Shown here: piece by piece, positions 1 through 10,024 of the stretch
How the letters are laid out: each line of letters starts with the position of its first letter
Position numbering within the stretch: position 1 is the first letter of the stretch
Assembly: GCF_016808335.1 (NCBI RefSeq)
Contig: NC_053146.1
Location: forward strand, 41,846,470-41,910,469
Reading direction: 5' to 3'
Source of the DNA: Panicum virgatum
Taxonomy: Eukaryota > Streptophyta > Magnoliopsida > Poales > Poaceae
Length of the DNA: 64,000 nt
The notes under the pieces: generated by a model
Told to the model about the DNA's origin: nothing
Database searches by the model: none
The model's input: only the letters and a program-made list of their open reading frames with translations
Program-made: the position numbers and the translations under genes

Positions 1-1811
1 TTGATCTCCGGAGAAGGAGTAGTAGCTATGTTTGGCTCCGGAAATGAACCAAGACCTCTCTTGCCATAGTCACGGGCATTGTTGAAGAGAATCTCCTTGT
101 GGATGTATTCTCCTCTTGAGAGATTCTCCACACTACTCTTGAGGCTTGCCACTTGATCCATCAATTCCTTTTCCCTAGAAGGTACAAGCTTGGGCAAAAC
201 ATTAGTAACATTTGCATTAATGAGTAGGTCATCACATGAAGTAGAAGCATTGACCTTCTCAATAGTTTCATGAGCAAAGTTCTCAAGACTTGGGTCAATT
301 GCTTCATAGGCAAATTCAAGTTCTTGATACTTGTGAGCCAACTCCCTATGCTCTTGTTTAAGCTTTTTGTGGCTCTCTTCAACTTGCTTAGCAAGTACAA
401 GTGACTCATTGTGCTTTTTGAGCAAGTCATTGTACTTGCTAAGCAAATCGGAGTGGGCAAGCTCTAACTTGGCACGAGTGCTCTCAAGAACCTTGACTTT
501 GCCATTTTCCCTCTTGATAACGGATGTATACTCATTAATGAGGTTAGCAAACTCATTAGGGTCAAGCTCATCATCACTATCATCTTCACTCTCACATACC
601 TTAGAGTTACCTTTGGCCATGAGGCACATTGGAGATGGAGGTAGCGATGGTTCTTCATTTGTGAGGGCGATGGTGACGATATCTTCTTCCTCATCGCTTG
701 ACTCTTCGCTTGATGAGACATCGGTCACCCATTCTTGTTTTTCTACCAAGAAGCTTCTCTTGGTGTTGCCCTTTTTCTTTGGGAAGAGCTTGGTCTTCTT
801 GTCATGACTCTTTTTCTTCCCAAGTTTCTTGTTTCTGTTCTTCCTTTCTTCTTCTTCATCATCGCTTGAATCATGGCGATGCTTGCTCTCGTTATCCTTG
901 TCTCTTTTGTCCGGCTTGGGGCAATTTGGACGGATGTGACCTTTTTCTCCACAATTGTAGCAAATTTTGTTCTTGACATCCATTGGCCGGAACATTCCTC
1001 TTTTAGAGTCAAAGTTAAAACCCTTCTTATTGATCTTGTTATTCAAGCGTGTGAACTTTCTCATCATGAGAGCAAGTTCTCCATCATCTTCAACATCGGA
1101 TGAGCTTTCATGATGATCATCTTCTTCATTGCTTGAGCTTGATTCTTGCTTGATCATCTTGAGCTTGCGGGATTTATTTGCCTTGGTCTTTAGAGCAATT
1201 GATTTGCTTGAAGTTGGCTCTTCGGACATACCAAGGATACCCATTTCATGAGCGCGAATTTCGCCCACAAGTTCTCCCACTTCCATTGAGTCAAGATTCT
1301 TCTTTTGAAGCATTGCATTGATGATGTTGTACTTGGGCTTCGGGAGGAGCATGAGAATCTTGCGATTGATGGAGCCACTGTCAATTTTGGATATTTCAAG
1401 TGCATTAATGTCCTTGACAATGACATTCAAGCGAGAATACATATCATTGCAATTTTCATGAGCTAGCATTTTAAAGGAATCATACTTAGCTCTAAACAAG
1501 TGATATTTTTGCTCACGAACTTTAGTGGAGCCTTCATGAATTTCAATGAGCTCCTTCCAAATATCACTTGCTAAGTCCATGCCATTAACTCTAACAAAGA
1601 CTTCCTCACTAATGGCTTCGAAAATTGCATTTCTCGCCTTGGCATTCCATTTTAATTGTCTTTGTTCCGAGGTGGGAGTTCCGGTGAATCCGGTCTTTGT
1701 TGCCAACCACACTTCGGGGGCAATCGCATCAAGGTATGCGGCCATGCGAACTTTCCAATAAGCAAAGTTCTTGCCCTCGAAGTGAGGAGGCGAACCACCC
1801 ATCTTGGCCAT
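1..1811 (-). CDS. Copia (SIRE-type) gag polyprotein, partial at window edge
   Basis: An uninterrupted minus-strand reading frame runs from an ATG at 1811 to the window edge (about 603 codons seen). The N-terminal 230 or so residues match the Copia gag fold (FEGKNFAYWKVRM near the start, then the LPKPKYNII region). A zinc knuckle CYNCGEKGHIRPNC lies near residues 283-296. After it come long acidic/lysine stretches, a CLMAKG motif and a C-terminal coiled-coil region rich in Lys, Glu and Leu. The large gag with an extended coiled-coil tail is typical of the SIRE/Maximus lineage. It packages element RNA in cytoplasmic virus-like particles. The start is the first ATG after the primer-binding site, 42 bp away, and a second in-frame Met follows at codon 4. 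Pol is outside the window. No stop or frameshift was found by hand translation, so this element may be recent. Confidence 0.9.
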   Translation of the reverse strand, partial: MAKMGGSPPHFEGKNFAYWKVRMAAYLDAIAPEVWLATKTGFTGTPTSEQRQLKWNAKARNAIFEAISEEVFVRVNGMDLASDIWKELIEIHEGSTKVREQKYHLFRAKYDSFKMLAHENCNDMYSRLNVIVKDINALEISKIDSGSINRKILMLLPKPKYNIINAMLQKKNLDSMEVGELVGEIRAHEMGILGMSEEPTSSKSIALKTKANKSRKLKMIKQESSSSNEEDDHHESSSDVEDDGELALMMRKFTRLNNKINKKGFNFDSKRGMFRPMDVKNKICYNCGEKGHIRPNCPKPDKRDKDNESKHRHDSSDDEEEERKNRNKKLGKKKSHDKKTKLFPKKKGNTKRSFLVEKQEWVTDVSSSEESSDEEEDIVTIALTNEEPSLPPSPMCLMAKGNSKVCESEDDSDDELDPNEFANLINEYTSVIKRENGKVKVLESTRAKLELAHSDLLSKYNDLLKKHNESLVLAKQVEESHKKLKQEHRELAHKYQELEFAYEAIDPSLENFAHETIEKVNASTSCDDLLINANVTNVLPKLVPSREKELMDQVASLKSSVENLSRGEYIHKEILFNNARDYGKRGLGSFPEPNIATTPSPEI

Positions 1812-1852
1812 AGCTCTAGGCGGTGAAGCCTAATGATCCAAATGAGCAACGA

Positions 1853-1865
1853 GACTCTGATACCA
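1853..1865 (-). other. Primer-binding site (tRNA-iMet type) of the SIRE-type element
   Basis: Read on the minus strand the site is TGGTATCAGAGTC, the usual complement of the initiator Met tRNA 3' end. It lies 2 bp inside the LTR boundary (spacer 1866-1867) and 42 bp before the gag ATG. It fixes the element's orientation as minus and the LTR at 1868-3520 as the 5' LTR. Confidence 0.85.
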
Positions 1866-1867
1866 AT

Positions 1868-3520
1868 TGAAAGGATCGATGGACCAAGAGGGGGGGTGAA
1901 TTGGGCCTTTTTCAATTTCTAAAACACAATAAAGCAACCTTAACCTATGCAATGCTAGTAAGGCACCAATTCACCAACCGGATAACTAAGCTACCTACAC
2001 AAGCTAAGAGAGATAGAAAGAGAAGTAAAGCCTAGCAAGGTAGAGCTAAGTTATGATCTCTAAGTCAAGCACATGAATAAATTGCATAAAAGAAAATGCT
2101 TGAATAAAGAGAGTGGACAAGAGACGACCGGATTTTTTTCCCGTGGTATCGATGTGTTGGCACACACCCATAATTCACGTTGTGATACTCACAAAGAGTC
2201 TTGTCACCTCCCAAGTCACCGAGACGAGGGCGCTCACTAAGAGTCTCTGTTCACCATCCCGGCGTGGTGGAGATCAAGCCACGTACAATCTTCTTCTCCG
2301 GGCTCCCACAATCCTTGGCAAGCTCCGCGAGAAACACCCCGATCACCAAGATCGCCTAGGTGATGCCAATCACCGAGAGTAACAAGCTAGGGCCTTCACT
2401 TGAGCAAGAACCGATCACCAAGAACGGATGCACACAAGCTTCTCTCTACTCAAATCCTTAGCCTTGCTTCTTGAATGATTGAATGATCAATTTGATGGAA
2501 GATGAAGCTCAAGGTGGCTCTTGACTATTGTATAAGTGTATGGATGTTGCCTGGTGTCAAGAGTAGCAAAATGACCCATTGGAGGAGTATATATAGGCAG
2601 CTCACACGGATAGAGCCGTTGGAGAAAAAGCTGCCAGAAAACTGCGTAGCGCCGGTTAATCCGACGTACCTCCAATAGTCAGTGTCGGTTAACCGATGAA
2701 TGTAAACTGCCCAATCTGAAAACTAGCCGTTACAACTTGGGCAGATTAACCGACGTATCATCGGTTTAACCGGTGAGTGTAGTTGTCCACTGATCAACTG
2801 AAAAACCAAGTCTCTGGACAACTGCACCGACGTTAACTCAAACCTATCGTCGGTTTAACCGGTGAGTACAACTTCTGAAATCCCTGGAAAACCATCTCAC
2901 TGGTCAATTGCACCGACGTCTCATTTCAAACAGCGTCGGTTTAACCGGTGTATAGAACTTGAAATACTCTGGAAAAACCAACTCTGGACTAATGGACCGA
3001 CGTTAAATTCAAACACGTCGGTTTAACCGGTGTATTGACTTGTCCAGACTCTGCTGACTTCGTTTAACCGACGTATAGAATTTTGTAAGCGTCGGTTAAA
3101 CCGGTGTTAAAGACTTTTTCTGATTTTGCCTTTTCTGATTTGAGTCTTGAATGAAATCCAAATATTCTTGACATATAAGTTGAGAACCACTTATTTGAAC
3201 TTCTTGGAACCTGAGTGACCATAGTGTGCATCCATTTTTGATTGACCATATCCATACTCAAGTTACTTGGCCTTAACCCCTCTTAATAGTGCGATCACTA
3301 CAAAACTATAAAACCTATACTAATCTAAGTGTCCTTCTCAACCTTATGACACTTAGGACTAGAAAGATCCTTAGTCTTGACATACATATGAGTTGAAAAC
3401 CGAGATCGCCTTTTTGGATAATGAAATTGAGGGGCCTCTTTTGACATATGACCAAATGAGCGATAATGATCTATTAAGCTGCACAAACTCATTAGTCACA
3501 ATAATGGTTGTCATTAATCA
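1868..3520 (-). repeat. 5' LTR of SIRE-type Copia element (1,653 bp)
   Basis: On the minus strand the LTR begins TGATTAATGACAACC (ending at 3520 on the plus strand) and ends CCTTTCA at 1868, giving TG...CA termini directly against the PBS. The outer end abuts decayed Copia pol sequence that continues from 3521, so this is an insertion junction. The 5 bp at 3521-3525 (ccgaa) are the expected target-site copy, but the partner lies outside the window. The LTR holds an array of inverted-repeat units (2640-3110), annotated separately. Confidence 0.85.
2640..3110. repeat. Array of ACCGACG...CGTCGGTTTAACCGGTG inverted-repeat units inside the LTR
   Basis: About six units spaced roughly 80-90 bp apart each contain ACCGACGT followed 15-20 bp later by (A)CGTCGGTTTAACCGGTG. 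Clear pairs are at about 2746-2780, 2825-2866, 2911-2952, 2995-3034 and 3061-3108, with a diverged one at 2648-2700. Each pair can fold into a hairpin with the stem ACCGACG/CGTCGGT. TTAACCGGT is itself nearly palindromic. The position within the LTR (U3/leader side) would suit transcription-factor sites or a repeat expansion; function unknown. Confidence 0.7.
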
Positions 3521-5872
3521 CCGAAAGATACCTTGAGGGCCTAGATGCTTACAGCCTCCTTGATCAACAACTTGACTACAAATCCCTTCGTGTTTTTGGA
3601 TGTGCGTGTTGGCCAAATCTCCGGCTCTATAACACTCGGAAACTGCAGTTCCGATCAAAACAATGCATGTTTATTGGCTATAGTGTGCTACACAAAGGCT
3701 TCAAGTGTTTGGATGTGTCCAATGGACGAGTTTACATATCAAGGGATGTTATGTTTGATGAACAAGTGTTTCCTTTTTCAAAACTTCATCCAAACGCTGG
3801 TGCTCTTCTCCGTTCACAAATTCTTCTGCTCCCTTCTTCCCTTCTGAACTCCAGCAGTATTAATCATCCAGGGGAAACATTTGATCACACGTCTAATACT
3901 CTGCCTAATACTCCTGGTATTTCAGAAACTAATGGTGAAAATTCAATTGAATGTGATAATATTTTGCAGCGTGAAATCATATCTGATGCAGGCCTTGGTG
4001 ATGGCACGGCAAGCAAGGAGGATCTGCCAGCTAGCCTAGGGAATGTTTCGCCTGTCCCATTTGCACCAGCCTTGGGATCAGCAGACAGATCACTCTCGGG
4101 AGCAGCAGCGGTGCCAAACAATGAACCTGGAGACGCCACGCCACCTGTGTCGGGATCATTCTCTGCGCCAACTTCTACAAATCAGGTGAATGCACCATTT
4201 GTTGCAGAACCAAATGTGGATGGCTCAGGATCTTCTGCAGTTGCGCCAGTGCAAGAGCAACAGATTGCTAGACCTGTTACAAGGCTTCAAAGGGGAATTC
4301 GAAAACCCAAGACCTACACTGATGGCATAATAAGGTATGGATGCCTAATAGTTTCGGGTGAACCTGAACATCTACAGGGAGCACTAGAAGATAAGAATTG
4401 AAAGGGAGCTATGGATAGTGAATTTGATGCACTTATGAGGAACAAGACATGTCACTTAGTTCCTCCCAATTCAGGTAGAAATCTCATTGATTGCAAGTGG
4501 GTGTATAAAATTAAGAAGAAGTCAGATGGGACTCGGCTTGTGGCGAAAGGATTCAAGCAACGATATGGAATAGATTATGAAGATACTTTTAGTCCGGTGG
4601 TCAAAGCTGCGACTATTCGAGTAGTTCTATCAATAACAGTGACAAGAGGATGGCATCTCCGACAGCTAGATGTGCAGAACGCGTTTCTTCACGGTGTTCT
4701 GGAGGAAGAAGTGTTTATGAAGCAACCGCCTGGGTATGAAGACAAGTCCAAGCCGAGTTATGTGTGCAAGTTGGACAAAGCACTGTGTGGTTTGAAACAT
4801 GCGCCAAGAGCTTGGTATTTTCGGTTGAGTCAGAAGCTTCTACAGCTTGGCTTCAAGGCATCAAAGGCAGATACCTCATTGTTCTTCTACATCAAAGATA
4901 GTGTGACTATATATCTACTCATATATGTCGATGACATCATTGTTGTGAGCTCAGTAAAAGAAGCTATTCCACTACTTCTTGCTGGTCTGAAGTCTGAATT
5001 TGCTCTCAAAGATTTGGGAGAGCTGCATTACTTTCTTGGAATAGAAGTCAAGAAAAAAGAAGAAGGGATAGTCCTGTCACAGAACAAGTATGTGATGGAT
5101 ATCCTTGAGAGAGTTGGTATGACAAACTGTAAACCAGTTAGTACACCATTGTCAATCTCTGAAAAATTATTTATGGAACAAGGAGAACCTCTTGGGTCTG
5201 AAGACTCAACGAAATATAGGAGTGTCGTGGGAGCATTGCAATATCTTACGTTGACATCCTGATCTTTCGTTCCCGGTTAACAAGGTGTGTCAGTTTTTAC
5301 ATTCTCCAACAACTCAACATTGGACAGCTGTGAAGCGAATCTTGAGGTATGTAAAGCATACGCTTGATGTAGGAATCAAGTTCAGCAAATCTTCCTCTAT
5401 GTGTGTCAGTGCATTTTCAGATGCCGAATGGGCAGGATCTATAGATGATCGGAGGTCTACAAGTGGCTTTGCTATTTATTTGGGCTCTAATTTAGTCTCT
5501 TGGAGTGCACGTAAACAAGCCACAGTGGCCAGGTCGAGTACAGAAGCTGAATACAAGGCCATGGCAAACGCTACAGCTGAAGTAATCTGGGTACAAGCAC
5601 TGCTCCGAGAACTGCAGGTGTCATGTCCGTCGCAAGCATAGCTTTGGTGTGACAATATTGGTGCTACATATCTATCACAAAATCATGTCTTCCATGCATG
5701 CACAAAACATATAGAGATCGACTATCATTTTGTTCGGGAATGAGTGGTACAAAAGCTCCTTAAGATACAGTTTATCTCGACAAATGATCAGTTGGCAGAT
5801 GGTCTGACCAAAGCTCTGTCAGTTCGGAAGCTTGAAGATTTTCGACACAATCTCAACTTGTGTAAGTTGTGA
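3521..5872 (+). pseudogene. Copia pol remnant (integrase C-terminus, RT, RNase H), Ale/Retrofit-like
   Basis: Sequence from 3521 continues the integrase C-terminal region (LRVFGCACWPNL, then FIGYS) of a plus-strand Copia pol whose 5' part was displaced by the SIRE-type insertion. RT follows ([31 protein letters not shown]) and then RNase H ([30 protein letters not shown]), ending at 5872. Lesions: TGG to TGA stop at 4399-4401; an in-frame loss of about six codons before RLVAKGF (near 4530); a 2-bp deletion near 5252 that changes frame; stop TAG at 5639-5641; and a CGA to TGA type stop near 5742. The short LTR and the LHSPT...RILRYV region point to the Ale/Retrofit lineage, with moderate confidence. 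Confidence 0.9.
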
Positions 5873-5875
5873 TTG

Positions 5876-5883
5876 AGGAGGGG
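5876..5883 (+). other. Polypurine tract of the Ale/Retrofit-like Copia element
   Basis: GAGGAGGGG-type purine run immediately before the LTR start TGTTAGAG at 5884 and 3 bp after the pol stop. It is the plus-strand priming site and sets the start of the 3' LTR. Confidence 0.75.
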
Positions 5884-6118
5884 TGTTAGAGAATACATTA
5901 GGCAAATGTCCTTTGACATATTTGTTTGTGGTGACAACCTGAGGTTATTCGGATACTAGAGATAGATTGTAGATGTAACAAACTCTTGTATAGATATTTG
6001 TACCGAACCAATCTAGAGTTGTTGTAAGCCACGCCAAGGGCTCTTCTTTGCTCATATAAATATAGCACGCTGCCTCCTGCGGGAGGTGAGAACGCTTACC
6101 AAATCCTGGTTGCTTTCA
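5884..6118 (+). repeat. 3' LTR of Ale/Retrofit-like Copia element (about 235 bp)
   Basis: Begins TGTTAGAGAATAC directly after the polypurine tract. A TATA-like motif (ATATAAATATAG) lies near 6053-6065, as expected for a short Copia LTR. The right end is set at the CA of TTGCTTTCA (6118). This is uncertain because the partner LTR is not in the window. Confidence 0.6.
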
Positions 6119-6729
6119 CGACAGGCTTAGAAGAGAAGGGGCTCAGGGGAGGCAGGCCGTCCAGGCACTCGGGATGGTAGGAGGGCAACTTTAGGGTTCT
6201 GGCTGTGGTGGAGGCGGGCGGGCCAAGTCGGGGCAGGGGCACTCATGCCCGAGCTGTGGAAGGAAGAAGAGGGTGGAGTTGTGGAAGGAAGAAGATAGAG
6301 GGGGAAGGAGAAGAACATTGCTGCAATTAGTCCTCAAATTACGTTTCTTTCCCCACCCAAATCTCAATAAGATGCGTTCATCCGATCCATTCATTTCCTA
6401 TGGGCACGAGCCGCTAGGTTTAATAGATCCGCATTGGGTTGAATGGCATGTGCACCTATTTTGGGAGCTTAGCTCTCGATTTAATCATCATGTATTGTTG
6501 TATCTCCCACATATCTTTTTTTTCAAACAATTATCTCCCATAAATTTTGCCACATTGTATTGGAACAAACGATCTGCTACCTTCGTCCTAAATTATTTTA
6601 TATATCTAGATGCATAGTAACTTAAAAAAAATAAAATGACTAATATTTTATTAGTAAGGCAACTTAATCAACCCATTAGGCCATTGTACACGCTAGTTGG
6701 TCCATCTGTAAGGCAACCCGTTGGTAATC
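6119..6729. other. Intergenic sequence, no gene recognised
   Basis: Short open frames occur here (for example 6273-6617, plus strand) but show no recognisable domain or codon pattern. The sequence turns AT-rich towards the MITE at 6732. Confidence 0.5.
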
Positions 6730-6731
6730 TA

Positions 6732-6988
6732 CTCCCTCCTTCCCCGTTTATAAGGCATGGTGGAACATGACACGGTCTTCTAAACAACACTTTGACCATT
6801 TATTTATCATATATTATATCACTTTTGATTATAAACTTATAATCATTGTAAAATATATTTGATTATGAATCCAATCATATGAAATTTGCATTATAAAAAT
6901 AAAAATTTAATAGTCAAATTATTGGTCAAAGATGACAATGTTTGAATCTTGATATACGTGTATGCCTTATAAACAGGGAAGGAGGGAG
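6732..6988. mobile_element. Stowaway-type MITE (257 bp) with TA target duplication
   Basis: Terminal inverted repeats of about 26 bp (CTCCCTCCTTCCCCGTTTAT and its complement) end at 6988, with TA at 6730-6731 and 6989-6990. The AT-rich interior with no coding capacity fits a Tc1/Mariner-derived MITE. A related copy lies at 29629-29880. It sits about 230 bp upstream of the TBL start codon, so it may form part of that promoter region. Confidence 0.85.
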
Positions 6989-7181
6989 TACATGGCAATT
7001 GCCCCTTGATCCTGTCCACTAAAACTCCAACTACCGCCCATTTCCTCTTCCCAAATGAAACCACTTTTTTTTTAATGACCAGATCGCCGACCCTCGGCTC
7101 TAACCTGAAATCCTGAACAGCTACTTCCCCATTTGGTGGCCATTTCAGCCCTCATCGCAACTCTCGTCACTCTCACCCAGG

Positions 7182-8651
7182 GTGGAGCTGGATCGATCCC
7201 GGATCCTCGATCCCGTCCCATGGGCGCCTCCACTCCCCGCCACCATTCCAGCACCTCGTCCCTCCCGCGACCCCTCCTCGCCAAGCGGATCGTCACTTTC
7301 GCGCTCTACGCCCTCATCCCGCTCGCCCTCCTCCACTACCTCGTCTCCCTCCCTTCTCCTGCCCATCAGACCGCCGCCGCCGCCGCCGCCGCCGCCGCTA
7401 CCTCCTCCTCCCCATCACCGCCGCGGGGGCCCAAAGTCGCCGCGGGGGCCCAAAGTCGCCGCGGGGGCCAAAAGGACGCGCGCGGCGCCGCGGTGCGACT
7501 ACTCGGATGGGGCGTGGGTGCGGAGCGCGGCGGCGGCGCTGTACAACGGGACGAGCTGCGGCGGGACGATCAAGGCCGGGCAGAACTGCGAGGCCCACGG
7601 CCGGCCCGACTCGGGGTACCTCCGCTGGCGGTGGCGGCCGCGCGGGTGCGCGCTCCCGCCCTTCGACCCGGCCGACTTCCTGCGCCTCGTCCGCGGCCGC
7701 CACGTCGCCTTCGTGGGCGACTCCCTGGCGCGGAACCAGTGCGAGTCCCTCGTCTGCCTGCTCAGCTCGGCGTTCCCGGCGCACCTCGTTCGCGGCGCGG
7801 GCGGCGGCGACGGGGACGGGGACGGCGACGAGCTCCGCAAGTTCCGGCGGTGGGCGTTCCCGTCGCACGACGCCACGGTGTCCGTGTTCTGGTCCCCGTT
7901 CCTGGTGAACGGCACGGAGAAGGCCAAGGGGGGAGCGGCGGGGCTGGACCACAACCGGCTCTTCCTGGACCAGCCCGACGAGCGGTGGGCGGCGGAGATC
8001 CCTGGCGTCGACGTGGTGGTGCTGTCCGCGGGGCACTGGTTCCTGCACCCGGCCATGTTCTACGACCGCGGCGCCGTGGTCGGGTGCCACCACTGCCCGG
8101 AGCCCAACCGCACGGAGTCGGGCTTCTTCGGCGCGTTCCGCCTCGCCGTCCGCGGCGCGCTCCGCGAGGTCGTCCTCCGCGGCGCCCGGGCCCAGCAGCG
8201 ACAGCGTGAGCGCCGCCCGAAGCTGGCCGTGCTGACGACGTTCTCGCCGGCGCACTTCGAGGGGGACTGGGACAGCCCGGCCGCGTGCGCGCGCACGGAG
8301 CCGTACGCGCCCGGGGAGCGGGAGGTGGGGTACATGGACGGCGAGATGCTGCGCGCCGAGGCGGAGGAGGCCGCGGCGGCGGCCGCGGACGCGAGGGCGC
8401 GCGGGGCGGGCGTCACGGTGGAGGCGCTGCGGGTGACGCGGATGGCGGCGCTGCGCGCGGACGGGCACCCGGGCGCGTACATGCACCCGTTCCCGTTCGC
8501 CGGCGGCGCGAGGGAGCGCGTGCCCAACGACTGCGTGCACTGGTGCCTGCCCGGGCCCATCGACACGTGGAACGAGATCCTGCTGCAGCTCGTCAAGCGC
8601 TGGGCCGACGGCGCCGGCGCCGACGCCGAGCCCTCGTCCTCGTCGCCGTGA
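7182..8651 (+). CDS. TBL/PC-esterase family wall polysaccharide O-acetyltransferase, N-terminus frameshifted
   Basis: The longest frame gives 489 residues with the TBL domain from CDYSDG (residue 105), RWRWRPRGC, the catalytic GDS box (FVGDSLARNQCESL, GDS at 179-181) and the C-terminal D-x-x-H box (NDCVHWCLPG, Asp450 and His453). TBL enzymes move acetyl groups onto cell-wall glycans in the Golgi; the GDSLARNQCESL form resembles the AXY4-like (xyloglucan acetyltransferase) clade, but the substrate is inference. Residues 1-90 of this frame look spurious. The expected type II membrane anchor (LLAKRIVTFALYALIPLALL) starts from an ATG at 7220 in another frame. A tandem 19-bp repeat (gcgggggcccaaagtcgcc, about 7429-7470) separates the two; one copy fewer would put anchor and catalytic domain in one frame. 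No intron was seen. A damaged paralogue lies at 23356. Confidence 0.8.
   Translation: MELDRSRILDPVPWAPPLPATIPAPRPSRDPSSPSGSSLSRSTPSSRSPSSTTSSPSLLLPIRPPPPPPPPPLPPPPHHRRGGPKSPRGPKVAAGAKRTRAAPRCDYSDGAWVRSAAAALYNGTSCGGTIKAGQNCEAHGRPDSGYLRWRWRPRGCALPPFDPADFLRLVRGRHVAFVGDSLARNQCESLVCLLSSAFPAHLVRGAGGGDGDGDGDELRKFRRWAFPSHDATVSVFWSPFLVNGTEKAKGGAAGLDHNRLFLDQPDERWAAEIPGVDVVVLSAGHWFLHPAMFYDRGAVVGCHHCPEPNRTESGFFGAFRLAVRGALREVVLRGARAQQRQRERRPKLAVLTTFSPAHFEGDWDSPAACARTEPYAPGEREVGYMDGEMLRAEAEEAAAAAADARARGAGVTVEALRVTRMAALRADGHPGAYMHPFPFAGGARERVPNDCVHWCLPGPIDTWNEILLQLVKRWADGAGADAEPSSSSP
7422..7473 (+). repeat. 19-bp tandem duplication causing a frameshift in the TBL gene
   Basis: The unit GCGGGGGCCCAAAGTCGCC occurs twice in direct tandem, followed by a third partial copy beginning GCGGGGGCC. 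Nineteen is one more than a multiple of three, so the extra unit shifts the frame by +1 exactly between the membrane-anchor frame (ATG 7220) and the catalytic frame. Confidence 0.8.
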
Positions 8652-8986
8652 ACCTAGTTTTACCACGACAGATGGAAGGGCTTGATGGGCTGCTGAGGTT
8701 TATGGGTGGTGGCAACAGTTTGATGGGATGGCTCTGCCGTTCTTTCGCGCTTGTTGTATTATTGTTTTCCCGTCTAAGGAATGATGGGATCTGGAATTAG
8801 AAAAATCCGTTTAAGGTAAACTCCGGGTGCATTTTCGTAACCAGTACTGGAGCTACATTACCATACATTACCATTGGTTAAAGTTACTCTCTCAGTCCCA
8901 AAATAAATACAATTTTACTCCCTCTGTTCAGAAATAGATGCAATTGTAAAGTTCAAAATTTGTCCAAAAAAATGCAACTCTACTCA

Positions 8987-9338
8987 GGGTCTGTTTAGAT
9001 GAAACACAAAATTTTTTTCATTGGAATCTTGCTAATTTGAAGTACTAAATGAAGTCTATTTATAAAACTTTTTGCACAGATGGGTTGTAAATCGTGAGAC
9101 GAATATAATGATGCTAATTAATCCATGATTAATCAATAATTAGCTGATGGTTACTGTAGCATCACTGTTGCAACATATGGATTAATTAGGCTCATTAGAT
9201 TCGTCTCGCGATTTACAGCCCATCTATGTAAAAAGTTTTGTAAATAAACTCCATTTAGTACTCTGCATGTGTCGAAACATTCGATGTGACGGTTTTTTTG
9301 CGTTTACGGGGTTTATGGGGTGGGAACTAAACAGGGCC
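8987..9338. mobile_element. Tourist-like (PIF/Harbinger-type) MITE, 352 bp
   Basis: Ends GGGTCTGTTTAG and CTAAACAGGGCC are inverted repeats, flanked by TCA at 8984-8986 and 9339-9341. The interior shares long blocks with the neighbouring copy at 9356-9715 (TTGCTAATTTGAAGTACTAA, ACTGTAGCATCACTGTTGCA). The 3-bp duplication suits Tourist-like elements; the superfamily call is inference. Confidence 0.75.
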
Positions 9339-9355
9339 TCACATGAGACAAATGA

Positions 9356-9715
9356 GGCCGTGTTTAGTTCCCTGGCGTGTAAACGTAAATTTTTTTTACG
9401 ACGGAATCTTGCTAATTTGAAGTACTAAATGAAGTTTATTTATAAAACTTTTTACACAGATGTGTTGTAAATCGCGATACGAATCTAATGATGCTAATTA
9501 ATCTATGATTAATCAATAATTAGCAAATGGTTAATGTAGCATCACTGTTGCAAATCATGGATTAAGTAGGCTCATTAGATTCGTCTCGCGATTTACAGCT
9601 CTTCTATACAAAAAATTTTATAAATAGACTTCATTTAGTACTTCAAATTAGCAAGATTCTTTCATAAAATTGTGTGTTTTTGCGTTTTTGTGTTTACGGG
9701 TGGGAACTGTTTGCC
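9356..9715. mobile_element. Tourist-like MITE, 360 bp, second copy of the same family
   Basis: Begins GGCCGTGTTTAGTTCC and ends GGAACTGTTTGCC, flanked by TGA at 9353-9355 and 9716-9718. It lies 17 bp from the first copy in the same orientation. Different target triplets show two separate insertions rather than one duplication. Confidence 0.75.
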
Positions 9716-10024
9716 TGAGTCATGAAAAAAACTTCAGTATAGTACCAGAGGGAAAATAAAAGGCACCGTTTCATTTTTTTTCTATTGTTGCCAGGAGACA
9801 CACGTCCACACCTGATACGTGTGTAGGAAAAAAAAGTCTTCCTGTTCCGTCTCTGCACCCAGAAAGATCTAGCGCCCTATAGAACTGCTCACTGCGTCCG
9901 CTGCCCAGGGTGCAGCGGTCAGAAATTTTTTTCCTTGACACAAGGGGTATTTATGTCATTTTACCTCTTCCTTGGTTTGTGTGAAAAAGTGTAGAATTGT
10001 ATCTATTTATGCATGGAGGGAGTA

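Larger units (their letters stand above)
8918..10022. mobile_element. Stowaway-type MITE split by two Tourist-like MITEs
   Basis: The left end CTCCCTCTGTTCAGAAATAG (8918) pairs with the right end, whose complement reads CTCCCTCCATGCATAAATAG (ending 10022). TA lies on both sides (8916-8917, 10023-10024). Two further MITEs with their own target duplications lie inside (8987-9338, 9356-9715). Without them the outer element would be about 390 bp. Confidence 0.7.

Noticed and set aside
3508..3520. Start codon for the Copia pol frame at 3508
   Set aside because: It lies in the SIRE LTR; the frame crosses an insertion junction and is a chimera.
6273..6617. 114-codon plus-strand frame after the Ale/Retrofit-like LTR
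   Set aside because: No domain, mixed composition and no homologous pattern; treated as chance.
7398..8666. Long minus-strand and alternative-frame open frames over the TBL gene
   Set aside because: They are shadows caused by very GC-rich coding DNA; only the plus frame shows the TBL motifs.
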